Positions 25,782 to 36,465 of a stretch of DNA of 64,000 nucleotides are shown one piece after another. The notes below the pieces were generated by a model, which was not told the DNA's origin, did not search any database, and saw only the letters and a program-made list of their open reading frames with translations. The DNA lies in the NCBI GenBank assembly GCA_001600635.1, contig BCKL01000002.1, positions 499,425 to 563,424 on the forward strand, written 5' to 3'. The translations under genes and the position numbers were made by a program. Every line of letters begins with the position of its first letter. Positions within the stretch are counted from its first letter, which is position 1. The stretch comes from Leucosporidium creatinivorum. Lineage: Eukaryota > Basidiomycota > Microbotryomycetes > Leucosporidiales > Leucosporidiaceae.

Positions 25782-28700
25782 AGTCAGTTCCCTCTTCTCT
25801 ACTCTGACCCTCTCCTGCCCCCCTCGTAAAACGCGTCGCTCATCTCTCTGCGCTTCTGTACCACAGTGAAGCGGACATACAACCAAACAGGAGGGCCGCC
25901 TCAAGGACAAGTCAGTCCTTATCACTATCAACAACAAGGAGTACCAGCGCAACAGCCTTCTCTCCCTCCTCCTCCTTTGCCTCCTGGTCCTCCCCCTCCC
26001 CCTCCTTCCTCGGCTCAACCCAACCCTTACGCCAACTACGGCTATGCAGCACAATACCCTGCACAGCCACCAGCTGCTGCACCACACCAAGCTCAGCAGC
26101 ACGCCGCTTCTCACCCTCAGTACCCAGGCTACGGCTACGGCGCCGTAAGTTCAATCGCTCATCTCGCTCAACGGTGGGAGCTGACCGCTTCTACTACACT
26201 AAAGTCCGCCGCAGCTGCCCCCGCCGCTTCACCCTACGGAGGCTACGCTGCACCACCCGCCTACGCTCAACCACAACAGCAGCAACAACCAGCTCAAGCC
26301 TACTCGTACGCCGGGCAACCCGCTCCCTCCGCCGCCTCAGCAGCAAACCCCTACGCCGCTTACTACGCCCAACAAGCCCAAGCCGCCGCCCCAGCAGCTG
26401 TAGCAAGCCCTTACGGCTACGCTCAGCCCGCTCAACAACCCCCGCTCCCTCCCACTCCGTATGCTCCTCCCCCCATCGCTGCCTCTCCTTATGGAAGCGC
26501 CCAGGGACCCCCTCCTATCCAGCAACAGCAGCAGCCGTTCGCTGGACAACCAGGCTTGCCCTCCCCGCAAGGAGCGCCGCCTTACAAGCGCACTCGGTAC
26601 GATTCGATGGGCGCGCCGCCGCAAGGAGGAGGAGGAGGGCCGAGTCAGCCGCCTCCTGCTCTCCCACCTGTCGGTCGAGGAGGAGGACGGATGGGAGGTG
26701 CAGCTGGAGGGAGAGGATATGACAGCTACAGCGATAGTGGTGGGTCGATGGGCGGAGGAGGAGGAGGGTACCGAGGAGGAAGTGGAGCCGGTCCGTATTC
26801 GCAGGGCTCGCCTAACGGCTCGGCTTCGAGTCGAGGAGGCTATGGAGGAGGCTCTCGAGGAGGTCGAATCGATGGGCCTCGAGGCGGTAGCGGAGGAGGG
26901 CCTTACGATTCTCGAGGCATGCCCATTCCCCCAGGAGGGCGCGGCGCTCCTCCAGCATTCCCTCGCGGTGGAGCGCCCGTCGGCCCTTCTTCCAACCGCA
27001 ACGAGCGCACTTCGCGAGGTACGAGAGGAGGAGGACGACCCGTCTCTGGTCTGCCTGGTCGAGGCGGAGGGTTCGCCGGTGGAGGAGCGGGAGGACGAGC
27101 GGATTTCGGCGGAGGGGGCAAGAAGGGGTTCACTCCCTTTGAGGCGCCCAAGGGTCCTCGGAACTCGGGCAAGAAGGATCAGCCGAAGAAGGAGAGGAAG
27201 TGGGGTGACAAAGAGAGTACGGCGGGAGATGGGAAGAGTGGCAGTGGGGGAGGAGGGGAGGCAAAGAGGACGTTGACCGACTTTAGGATCTCGGGGTTGG
27301 AGATTCCAGAGATTGAGTGGGAGTGGAAGACGGAGAAGGTGCAGCAGGTGGTCAAGGCCATCCTGGAGAACAACGCCGAGGATGCTGGTGAGTTCGCTTC
27401 TCGGTCCGGCTTTCGCTTCTCGAGCTCATCTCCCCTTTCCTCGCGCAGCCTCAAGCTCCGCCCCCGCCGACACCTCGAAGCCCACCCTCCCTCCTCCCAC
27501 TTCCTCCCCCTCCAAAGACATGTCCATCGACGGCATCCCCCCTCCCTCCGACGACGTACAGCCCGAAACCGACGACTCTTCAGCACCAAAGAAGAAGCTC
27601 TCCAAGAAGCAGAAGAAGGCCGAAGCAGCTGCTAAACGCGCCGCTACGCTCGCTGCTAAGGACGCTGCCGAGTCGGAGGCGGTCGAGGCTGGGAAGGAGG
27701 GAGAGGTCGACCCCGAGGCCGAGACCAATAAGGAGGAGATCAAGAGCGAAGAGGCGCCCGTTGTCGAGCCAAGTGCAGAGGAGCAGGTCGCGCAGAAGAA
27801 GAAGGACGGCAAGCACAAGCGCGATGAGGATGAGGATGATGAGGGCCTCGTCATTACCGATGTGACCGCCGCTAAGAAGGTCAAGGCCGATACGGGCGAG
27901 GTCGTCGTGCTCGAGAATGTCGATGTCGATGTTGGAATGGAGGAGGTCGTCGTCGTCGAGGAGGAGGAGACCCAAGCCGAGCAGTCAACCGAGGCCTCCG
28001 AGGCTCCCACCACCACCGTCACCGAGGTCGCCAGCACTCCCGCTCCCGCTCCTCCCGCCACCAAGCCTATCCCCACCGGTCCCGCCGCCGACGCCCACAA
28101 AGCCCCTCCTACCGCCCCCGCCAACCGCGAGAACAGCCGCCTTCGGATCTACTTCTCTTCCCCCGTTCCCGCCGCTTCGACCTACTCGGTGCATCAACTT
28201 CCTCCTCCTCCTCCTCCTGCCTCCGCCGAGTCGGATAGGAAGATCCCTACTGGGCCTGCCAAGGACGCCCCTCCGTCGACCGAGCAGCTCGCTCAGCCGA
28301 AGGAGGAGGAGGCTCCCGCCCCTGCGCCAGTCGCAGGAGCAGGCGAGCCTCAAGGAGAGGACGACCCCGATATCGATGGCGAGGATGTCGACGGCGTCGA
28401 TGTTGATGGAGAGCCGGTCGATGGAGAGCCGGTCGATGGAGAGCCAGTCGACGGCGAGGCACTGCAGGACGACGTCCCTACGGACGACAGCGACGACGAC
28501 GACGACATTGAGTCCTCGCTCGTTGCTCCCAGGGTCAAGACCGAGGCAGCAGAGTCCGAGGGCGCTGCTCCCAAGCAGGAGGAGGAGGAGGGGGACTCGA
28601 CCGCCGCCCCTCTCCTCGACGGCGAGAACGCTTCCTACCCTCCCGACCCCTACTCACAAGGCCAGCCTCAACAGGGCGCCCCCACCGACTCGCGCGACGT

Positions 28701-29973
28701 CTCCCTCGCTCCCGAGCCTATGATCCTCCCTCCCGAGCCGAGCGCCGACCGTATCTCCATCTCGTACGCGCGCAATACGAGGAGGATCGTCATCGACGCA
28801 GATGTGGTGCAGAAGGTCAAGATCCATCGTGCGGAGGGGAGGATTGAGCTTAGCTTGGCGCTCAAGGCGGCGACGCTTGGGAGTGGGGAGACTGAGACGG
28901 TCGATGAGTTTAGGATTTGCAAGGGCGTGCTGGTGAGTTGCTGAGGCTTTGGGTGCTGGCTGAGTGTCGCTGATTCGTGAGCTCTGCTGCAGATCGAGGC
29001 GCTTGACCCCGAGGCGGACGACTACGTCGTGATCGACCGAGTCTCGCTCGAGCAAGCCTGGCAGCGGACCGAAGCTCCTCTTCCTCCTTCCACCACCGAC
29101 GACACCACCTCCACCGACGCCGACTCTTCACCCATCGACACCCTCCTCCCTCCTCTCCACCACCTCTTCGCCGCCGCTACTTCCGCCAACGCCGCCGAGG
29201 AGGGCTCGAACGAGCACGAAGGTCTGAGCCTCCTCCCCGGCTACACCAAGGACGAGATCACCATCGTCGCGCATCTTGATAAAGTCAACCCTCTGACGGA
29301 GGCGCGATGGGTCAAGACGGGCGAGGTCGAGCAGTGGATCATCTCGCTCGGACTGCAGAATGGCCAGGATCCGAAGAAGGATCAGTTGAGCGAGTGGAGG
29401 GGCAAGATTATTGTGGCTGATCCTGATCCGGTGGGTCTCCGTCATCATGTGTGGTTAAGTATGGCGAGAGCTGACCCTTAGCAACGCTCGCAGCCACCAA
29501 CGATCGCACACGCTCTCGAATCGTGGTCGACGACTTCGAACGTCGCTTCGCTCGACGAGCGTCGCAAGTTCGTCGCTACTCACATGGCCGATATCGACAA
29601 CGGTGCGTTTCCCTGTACCTTCCTCCGCCCTTCCTTCGCTCACTCGCGCTCCCTTCCCACAGTCCTCGAGATCCTCCTCCGCTTAACCCGCAGCGGCGGC
29701 ACGACCTACACCACTCCCTCCTCCTCGAACCAAGCCCCCGCCGTGGGCGTCCTCGCCGCGACCCTCTCTGCTCCCTACCCCGATTCCCAGACTCAAGTCT
29801 CGCTCGCCGTGCTGGCCATGTTCCGCCTCTCGGTCCAAACCGCCGAGCAGGCGGGGTTGGACACCAAAGAGGTGCATAGGCAGGTCAGCGAGATTGTTCG
29901 CGCCGTGCCCTACACGCTGCAGTTCAAGGCGTTGGATGGCATGTTTAAGGAGTGGAGGGCGGGCAAGAAGTGA
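25782..29973 (+). CDS. Large low-complexity RGG-type protein, function unknown
   Basis: Seven exons (25782, 25867-26144, 26205-27387, 27449-28932, 28993-29430, 29494-29602, 29663-29973) give 1,267 aa. The start codon is predicted as A (25782) joined to TG (25867-25868). No ATG lies in the frame near the 5' end otherwise, and none lies in the 110 nt upstream. Residues 1-250 are Pro/Gln/Ala/Tyr-rich with SPYG and PYAAY repeats, followed by Arg-Gly-Gly tracts as in RNA-binding proteins. A conserved-looking block (KGFTPFEAPKGP, then LTDFRISGLEIPEIEWEWKT) precedes a long acidic/Lys-rich part with four DGEPV repeats. The C-terminal 350 residues (ISYARNTRRIVIDADVVQKV onward) appear folded but match no family I recognise. 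The intron at 26145-26204 is 60 nt and stop-free, so retention would add 20 residues. Confidence 0.82.
28402..28461 (+). repeat. Four 15-bp units encoding Val-Asp-Gly-Glu-Pro
   Basis: Tandem near-identical 15-mers inside the acidic region of the RGG-type protein. Unit 1 begins gttgatgga and unit 4 ends gaggca. Frame-preserving, so copy number can change without breaking the gene. Confidence 0.9.
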
Positions 29974-30765
29974 GCGAGCGAGGATTGGAGCTGGAGATGG
30001 GCGCCGAGTGATGAGGGTTATCGAGCTGGGACTGGCGGAGACGATGGAGAAGAATGAGGTGGTGATTCGGAGGAGCGCTCGACGGAGGGGATAGCAGCGA
30101 GGAGGAGTCGACGGCGCTCGACCGAGCTGGAGGGTCAGGATGAAGGAGGAAGCGCCAAAGGAGGCCGCTTAAGGCGTAAGGAGGAGTGTGATGAGTGGTC
30201 GAGGCAGGTCTTGAGTGTATGTTGAGGAGTGGTGGGCGTGTATAACATCAGAGGGGGCCCGGGGAGACTGTCGAGGGAGGTGGAGGAGCGATCTCGGAGG
30301 AGGGAAAAGCGACCTTGTCGCGACCAAGACAGCAGTTTCGAGTCTTGGTGTGGTTCGGTTAGATATGGAAGGCCTCTTGTCACGATCCAGCCTCTCGAGG
30401 AGGCGAGCACGGTCGACCGACGTCTCTATCGCGAGCGACGAGTTGGAGTGCTGCTGGTCTGAGTGCCATGCGCGGTCATGCGAGTAGCTCATTACGCTCT
30501 CCTCACTCCTCGAACTTGTTCACTGTACAAGCCGTCTGCTTCTGCCGGCCTTGCTGCTCCGCCGAGGAGAATCGACCATCGCCGAAGAGACGTAGTCTGG
30601 GCGAGCAGCGGCGACGTAGGCCATTGGACTTCGGTAGATTGATATTCAGCTGTAACGGTAATCCGGCCGCACTCTCGAACGTCAGGCGAGTCAAGAGAGT
30701 AAGATTCGAGCCAACTTCCTCGAGCGCCCCGGCGTCGACCTTCCAATTGCTCGACATCCCCCGTT
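29974..30765. other. Convergent intergenic region
   Basis: About 790 bp between the stop codons of the RGG-type gene and the exonuclease-like gene. A minus-strand open frame at 30503-30769 overlaps the exonuclease stop, but it has no recognisable domain and no splice path that joins it. No supported gene. Confidence 0.45.
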
Positions 30766-31980
30766 TCATCCGTAACGCTCCTTCAAGCTCCTGTATTCTG
30801 CTGTAGACAATGTAGCCTTCTCCACGAGCTCGTTCACCTCCGCAGCAGCAGCACTAAACCCCACCCGCTCCGCCCTTTCGGCCTCGATCTCGTCTAGCCG
30901 GTCGAGGTACTTGACGCCGAGCTGATGCGTGAGCCATGTAGCGTTGACGATATCTGGCAAAGGCAATCGCGGTCAGCTTAGCTAGCGTGTAGAGGAGAGA
31001 GGATCGACTCACAGTCGAGTGAGTTGCCTGCGAGCCTGGAGACGTCCCAGTTGTGCCCAGTGCCCGGTGTAGAGTGGCCTTGGCCAAGGAGGTGCATGCA
31101 GGCAGTTCTTCGAATGCCCGCGTGGGACATTCCTTCGGTATCCGACTCCCGAAGGCGAGGGAAGATGGCCGAGCCGAGCTCACGAAGGTCGAGCATCTCG
31201 GTGCACAGAACGCCGTCCCATAGCTGAGAGTCCCTGTGGAAGTCTTGCACGTATCCTGTAGAAGATGAGCGTCGATGAGCTCGCTCCTCGGGCCTGCGAC
31301 ACATCCAATGCACTGACCAACGGCGCCGAAGGCCTGTTTAGTGATCCTCGGGTCCTCCAGGATGGTGCGGAGACGAGGTGGAATGCCTATAGATGTAGAG
31401 AGTGAGTGTTATACACGCCTCTCTACAGCCCGAGGGCCTCACTCTTCCAGTGCGAGAGATGCAAGACTTCAAAGAGGTCAGCGAGGAGCTCGGCGACGAA
31501 GGCGACGGCGAATCAACTCACCAACTACGCCCTGCATGTCTGCGATCCCAAGAACAGCCGCCTCGCCTTCAACCATGATGGTGCCACCGTCACGCTGATG
31601 GCTCTCCGTCGTCTTTGAAGCGATCAGAAGGGAGAGGCGCCTGCGAAAGAGCGTTGGTCAGTCCGAGCTCTCCAGATGCCAAGGGAGCAAGCGTACGAGG
31701 CTCGGATACCGTCCAAGAGCTCCTCGGCCTCGGTGATGTCCTTCGTGTAGTCGACTTGAGGGATCCTGGCTATTGGCAGAGACGGGTCCGCGCGTCGCCA
31801 ATTGAACGCCTCCGGCCGCGCTGCTTTGACACGAGCTGGGCGAGCTGCGAGCTGTTTAGTAGAGCTGGAAAAGGTGCGAGGCGAGGTGGATGGCGTGAAG
31901 GAGGCGGTGGGGGAGCTGGCGAGACGGAGCGCGCTGAGCGCGAGTCCTCGAGCAGCAGCGGCGACTGTTGAGCGGGACAT
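30766..31980 (-). CDS. 3'-5' exonuclease-like (RNase H fold) protein, possibly inactive
   Basis: Six exons (31697-31980, 31522-31640, 31443-31466, 31318-31386, 31013-31255, 30766-30953) give 308 aa. The N-terminus (MSRSTVAAAARGLALSALRL) is Arg/Ser/Ala-rich and looks mitochondrial. The remainder fits the layout of fungal DEDD-type 3'-5' exonuclease-domain proteins: ITEAEELLDGI, VLHLSHWKSIPPRLRTILED, PRITKQAFGAV, NWDVSRLAGNSLD and IVNATWLTHQLGVKYL. Acidic residues expected at the D-x-E motif and in the last motif (usually YAxxDA, here YIVNATW) are not evident, so catalysis is doubtful. Exon 3 is only 24 nt. Family assignment is moderate, based on motif spacing rather than a full alignment. Confidence 0.6.
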
Positions 31981-32279
31981 TGTACGTCGGTGAGCAGTCT
32001 AGGGCGGTCCTTCGGTACTTCTGTAGGCGAGTCGAGGCGAGACGTCAAGGGAAGCGAAGAGAGGGAAAAGCGAAGAGGGCAAGGCGCGACCTCCCTTTGT
32101 GCTCGAAACGCCAGCAGAAGGTCTCATTTCTCATTCTGTGGTCGAGTGAGGTACAGAGCGCAGTAATAGAGCTCTCTAATCCTAAGTAGCCCTTGGCTGA
32201 CCGCAGACGCTCTGTACGCCTCTCCGAACAGCATCGCCGAGCATGTTCAATTCCTCCTGTTCCAGGCGCAGAAAACTAT

Positions 32280-35200
32280 CTACCTCCTGCCATCCCTTCC
32301 GTATCTGCTCCCACCTGATCCACGATCACGACGAGGACTCTGGCTGCGAGGTCGTTTGGGAGGGTTGCTCGGGCTGTCCATGCGGTCTGCGAAAGGGGAT
32401 CTCGTTAGCTCGAGCGGCCGAAAGCAGACGGGAGAGCGCTCACCGGTCAACGAACGCTTCTTGGTATCGCCTCGGTCATCATCAGCCCTACTGCGCTCAT
32501 CCCGCGACGACGGTCCTCGACTGCTCCCTCGGCTGTCGTTCGGCGACTCGGTCCTCCTGCCTGACCCTCCAGAGATCCCGGCCGAGGCGAAGAGCCTGCC
32601 AGCTCCACCACCGCGAATCTTGATGCCACCGTCGACAGCAGCAGCAGGCTTGGCGGGCAGAGCCGAAGAGATGGGCGTGGGGGTCGGCCTCTCGGCTTCC
32701 TTGGGCTTGTCGGCCTCCTTGGGCTTGTCGGCTTCCTTGGGCTTGTCGACGGGTTCCCTGGGCTTGTCGGCCTGCTTCGGCGCAGCATCGAGATCCTTAG
32801 GCCTGTCGCCATCCTTGACGCGTTGAGCGGGAGCAGGTTTGAGACGGTCGCCGGCGGGTGCAGTCGGCGCCGAGCGAGGAGGTTGGCTGTCGCGATCCGA
32901 ACGAGGTCCAGTGGGCGCCGGCTGTAGCAGGGCAAGGATGAGCAACGATTCGAGCGACCTCCAAGAGAGCAGCAGAACTCACAGGTAGCCCTCGGTCGTC
33001 GTATCGCGCTTTCGGCGGCAGCTCCTTCTTCTCGTCGCCTCGTCGCCTGTCCTCCTCCACGCGACGCCTGTCGTCGGTATCCCTGGTACGCCTATCCTCC
33101 TCCCTCCTCGAGGACGAACCCTTGGACTCGTTGTCCCTGCGGTCGTCGTGATTCCTGCTGCTGCGCCTATCGTCGTCTCCACGCCTCGACGAGCGGTCGT
33201 CGGACTTGCCATCGCGGTCGCGGTGACGGTCGCGAGGGCCATCGTGAAGAGGGCGATCCCTCTCATCTCTCGACGACCTCGAAGAGCGAGGATCCCTGTC
33301 GTCGCGAGCGGAGGACAACCTCGACGGCTCCTTGCGAGGAGGATCACGATCCGACCTCGAACCCCTGGATCCCGAATGAGTTGACTCGACGCTGCGACTG
33401 CGAGCCCTCGTTGAGCGAGAGTCACGCTCGCGCTCCGAGTCACGTCCGCCGCGACGGCCAGAGTCGGAGCCTCGAGGGCTGGGAGCGCGCGAAGAAGGGC
33501 GGGAGGTGTTGGCGGTTGGAGCGGCGGCGGCGGGTGCCTCGCGCCTGTCGTCTCGCTCGTCTCGGCGATCTCGAGTATCCCGCCTGTCGTCACGAGAAGC
33601 AGCCCCGCGAGGCGCTGTCGGGATAGATGGGAGGTCGGCGGGGCGACGAGAGCCGGAAGCGTTGGAGGGGGCAGGAGGAGGGTCCATGGCGGTGGAGGAG
33701 GACGCTGGTGCAGCGGAGGAAGACGCAGTTGCAGGTGCAGGCGAGCTCGAGTTCTTGTTGCGAGACAAGAGGACCTCTTGACGGAGCTTCTCGGCGTTGC
33801 TGTTGGGAGTGGTGCTGCTGCCGTTGGTGGCTCCTGGGCGAGCGGGCAGCGAAGGATGCGAGTTGCGCGAGTTGCCGTTGACTTCAGCTTGACGAGCTGG
33901 CTCGGCAGGAGGCGGTCGGCTGCGAGAAGATGCGGTCAGCGAGAGCTCGAAGGGAGACGAGGGCGAACGACTCACGAGGCGGCAGGGGCGGTAGGGATGG
34001 GCTTGTCGACGTCCATGGCGTTCGACTTGGGCTCGACCTTGCTCTTGACGTCGGTCTCGGCAGGCCTGGCGCTCTCCGAAGGTCTGGCGCTCTGCGAAGG
34101 ACGAGCCGGACCTGTAGGAGGGTTGTTCTGGCCAGGCCTCGTCGGCAGGCCATGCTTGGGACCAGTGGGAACGCTCGGTCCAGTGGGAGCGCTGGGAGGA
34201 GGCGCCGACGAGTTCGAGAGCAGAGAAGGGCGAGATGGGATGCTCGAGGGGGCGGGAGTGTCGCGAGGAGAGGCGGTGGCCGAGACGGAGCCCTTGGGGG
34301 CGGTGGGAGGCGCGGGGGTGGGCTATATCAAGAGTCAAAGAGGTCAGTCGAAGCGCGTATGATTGGGAGAGATCTTCGACCACTCACGGAGGCCGGCTTG
34401 GGAGGCTGCTCGGACCAGTGCTTGCGACGCTTGGCGATCACGGCCTTGTATCTGCGAACAAGTAACCGGTGAGCCCTCGTCTTGCTCCATTGAACAGAAG
34501 TCACTCACCCTTGAGCCAAGATGGTCAAGTCCTCGCGCTTCTCGACCGCGAGCAAGTCGACCACGCTCTTCTCGAGCCTGATGCCCGTGGCGTACTCGAT
34601 GGGGAAGACGGGCGCGAGCTTGGTGAGGACGAGAATGGAGTTCTTGATGTGCATGTACTCGCCCGACTCGAACGAAGCGATGAAGCCCTGCCATCGCGTG
34701 AGAGAGTCAGCCTTCATTCCTTCGGTTGGTCGGCGAGCGGAGCCGACTCACGTCCACCATCCTGGCGTGCCACTTCTTGGCGGACTTCTGAATGACCTCG
34801 TGTGGGAAGAAGTCGGTGGGAGGGCCGCCGGCGACGACGGAGAGGCGAGCGAAGCCTTGGAGCTGAGCGCCGATGGCTTCGGTCTTGTAGCGCTCCTCGC
34901 TGTGGTACCAGGCGTGGACGTCCGAGAGCATCTCGAAGAGGAAGCGGGCTGTTGTGGCCAGCGCGTTGGTCAGCAGTTGCGGCGAGAGGATGGCAAGCCG
35001 AACACACCGAAGTTGCGAGCCTCGTTCTCCGAGCAGGCGAAGAGGAGGGGACCGACGGCCGACGTGAGGACCTGCAGCAGTGAGGAAGACATCAGTAACG
35101 AATTCTGGTGCAAGAGGAAGCGGCAGACGCACCTTGTCGAACATCATGACGGTGGAGAACGCCGAGGTGTTGAGCGCATGCATCTTCTTGATGAACTGAT

Positions 35201-36362
35201 AGGCGAAGACAGCGTCGGGAAGCGACAAGCGAGCACGAGGTTCGATGCAGTACTGGTAAATCTGACTGATGAGGACCTCGCGATCGCGCTTGGTCTTGAC
35301 GTCTGCTCGAATAAACGGCAGCGAGGTCAGCTGCTGCTCGGCGGCGAGGCTCGTTAACTCAACTCACTCGAGAACCAAGCCTTCGCCTCCTTGATCAACC
35401 TCCTTCCCGTCCCCTTGATCGCCTTTTGATGATCCACCGCCTCCTGCATCAGCTTGCTCGCCAGCTCGATGGTGCCCTTGACAAACTTGTCGCGATCCTC
35501 GGGCTTGAGGAGCTGGTTGGCGGACGACTCGCGCTGCATGACGCGGCAGCGCTGCATCTCGGCGTCGTAGCGATCTTTCGGGTAGATGATGTCGTAGAGG
35601 GTGAGCTGCCAGAAGGTGACGAAGAAGGCGGTGCTGTGGAGAGAGAGCGGCAGGTCAGCGAGAGGCAAGCAGGAGCTGTAGAGCGAGTCAACAAACCCGA
35701 GCTGAGCCTGGACTTCGGCAGGAAGGATCTCCTCGAAGCGCTTGATGTCGTCAAGTAGTCCAGGGTGCCAAAGCTGCGGAGTAGGAGGAGGTTTAGCGAG
35801 CGTTCCCCGCTCGGCCCAGCACAACTCACAGGAGCAGCGACCTTAGCAGCAGCAGCGTCTCCACCATTCGTCTCTACCATCGCGACCTCTCCAGCAGTAA
35901 CAGCCGCAGGACCCGGCGTCCCCGGCGCGCTGTTTTCCTTCGTCGTCGCAGTCTCCTCCATCTTGACGTCTCCATCCGCCTCAGCGCCAACGACAGCGAG
36001 AGAAGCCTCCTTAGGCGACGACGCAGCGTCGGTCCCGCGCTCTCGAGCGAGCTTGGCAGCGAGTTGGGACTTGCGACGTTGTTCTTGAGCGAGGAGCTCC
36101 TTCTCGTCGTGGGACTGTTTCGGAGTCACTCGTCAGCTCTTTCTCACCCTCGAGTGCAAGAACGAGGAAAGCACTCACCTTCATCGCCAACCGGAGCTTT
36201 GGCCTGCCGATGTCGAAGGAAATGGCGGCGTCCAAGCCGTAGCGCTGCATGAGCTCCGAGGCGGCGGGGACCATCTTGGCGAGGTCGTCGGGGTCCGAGA
36301 TGGCGGTGAGGAGCTCCATGTACTGGAAGAGGACGGCGTGGTTCTGTTTGTGTCGCGTCGTC

Positions 36363-36393
<31 letters not shown>

Positions 36394-36394
36394 T

Positions 36395-36465
<71 letters not shown>

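Noticed and set aside
30503-30769. Minus-strand frame overlapping the exonuclease-like stop codon
   Set aside because: No domain, no acceptor joining it in frame, and the upstream protein closes properly at 30766.
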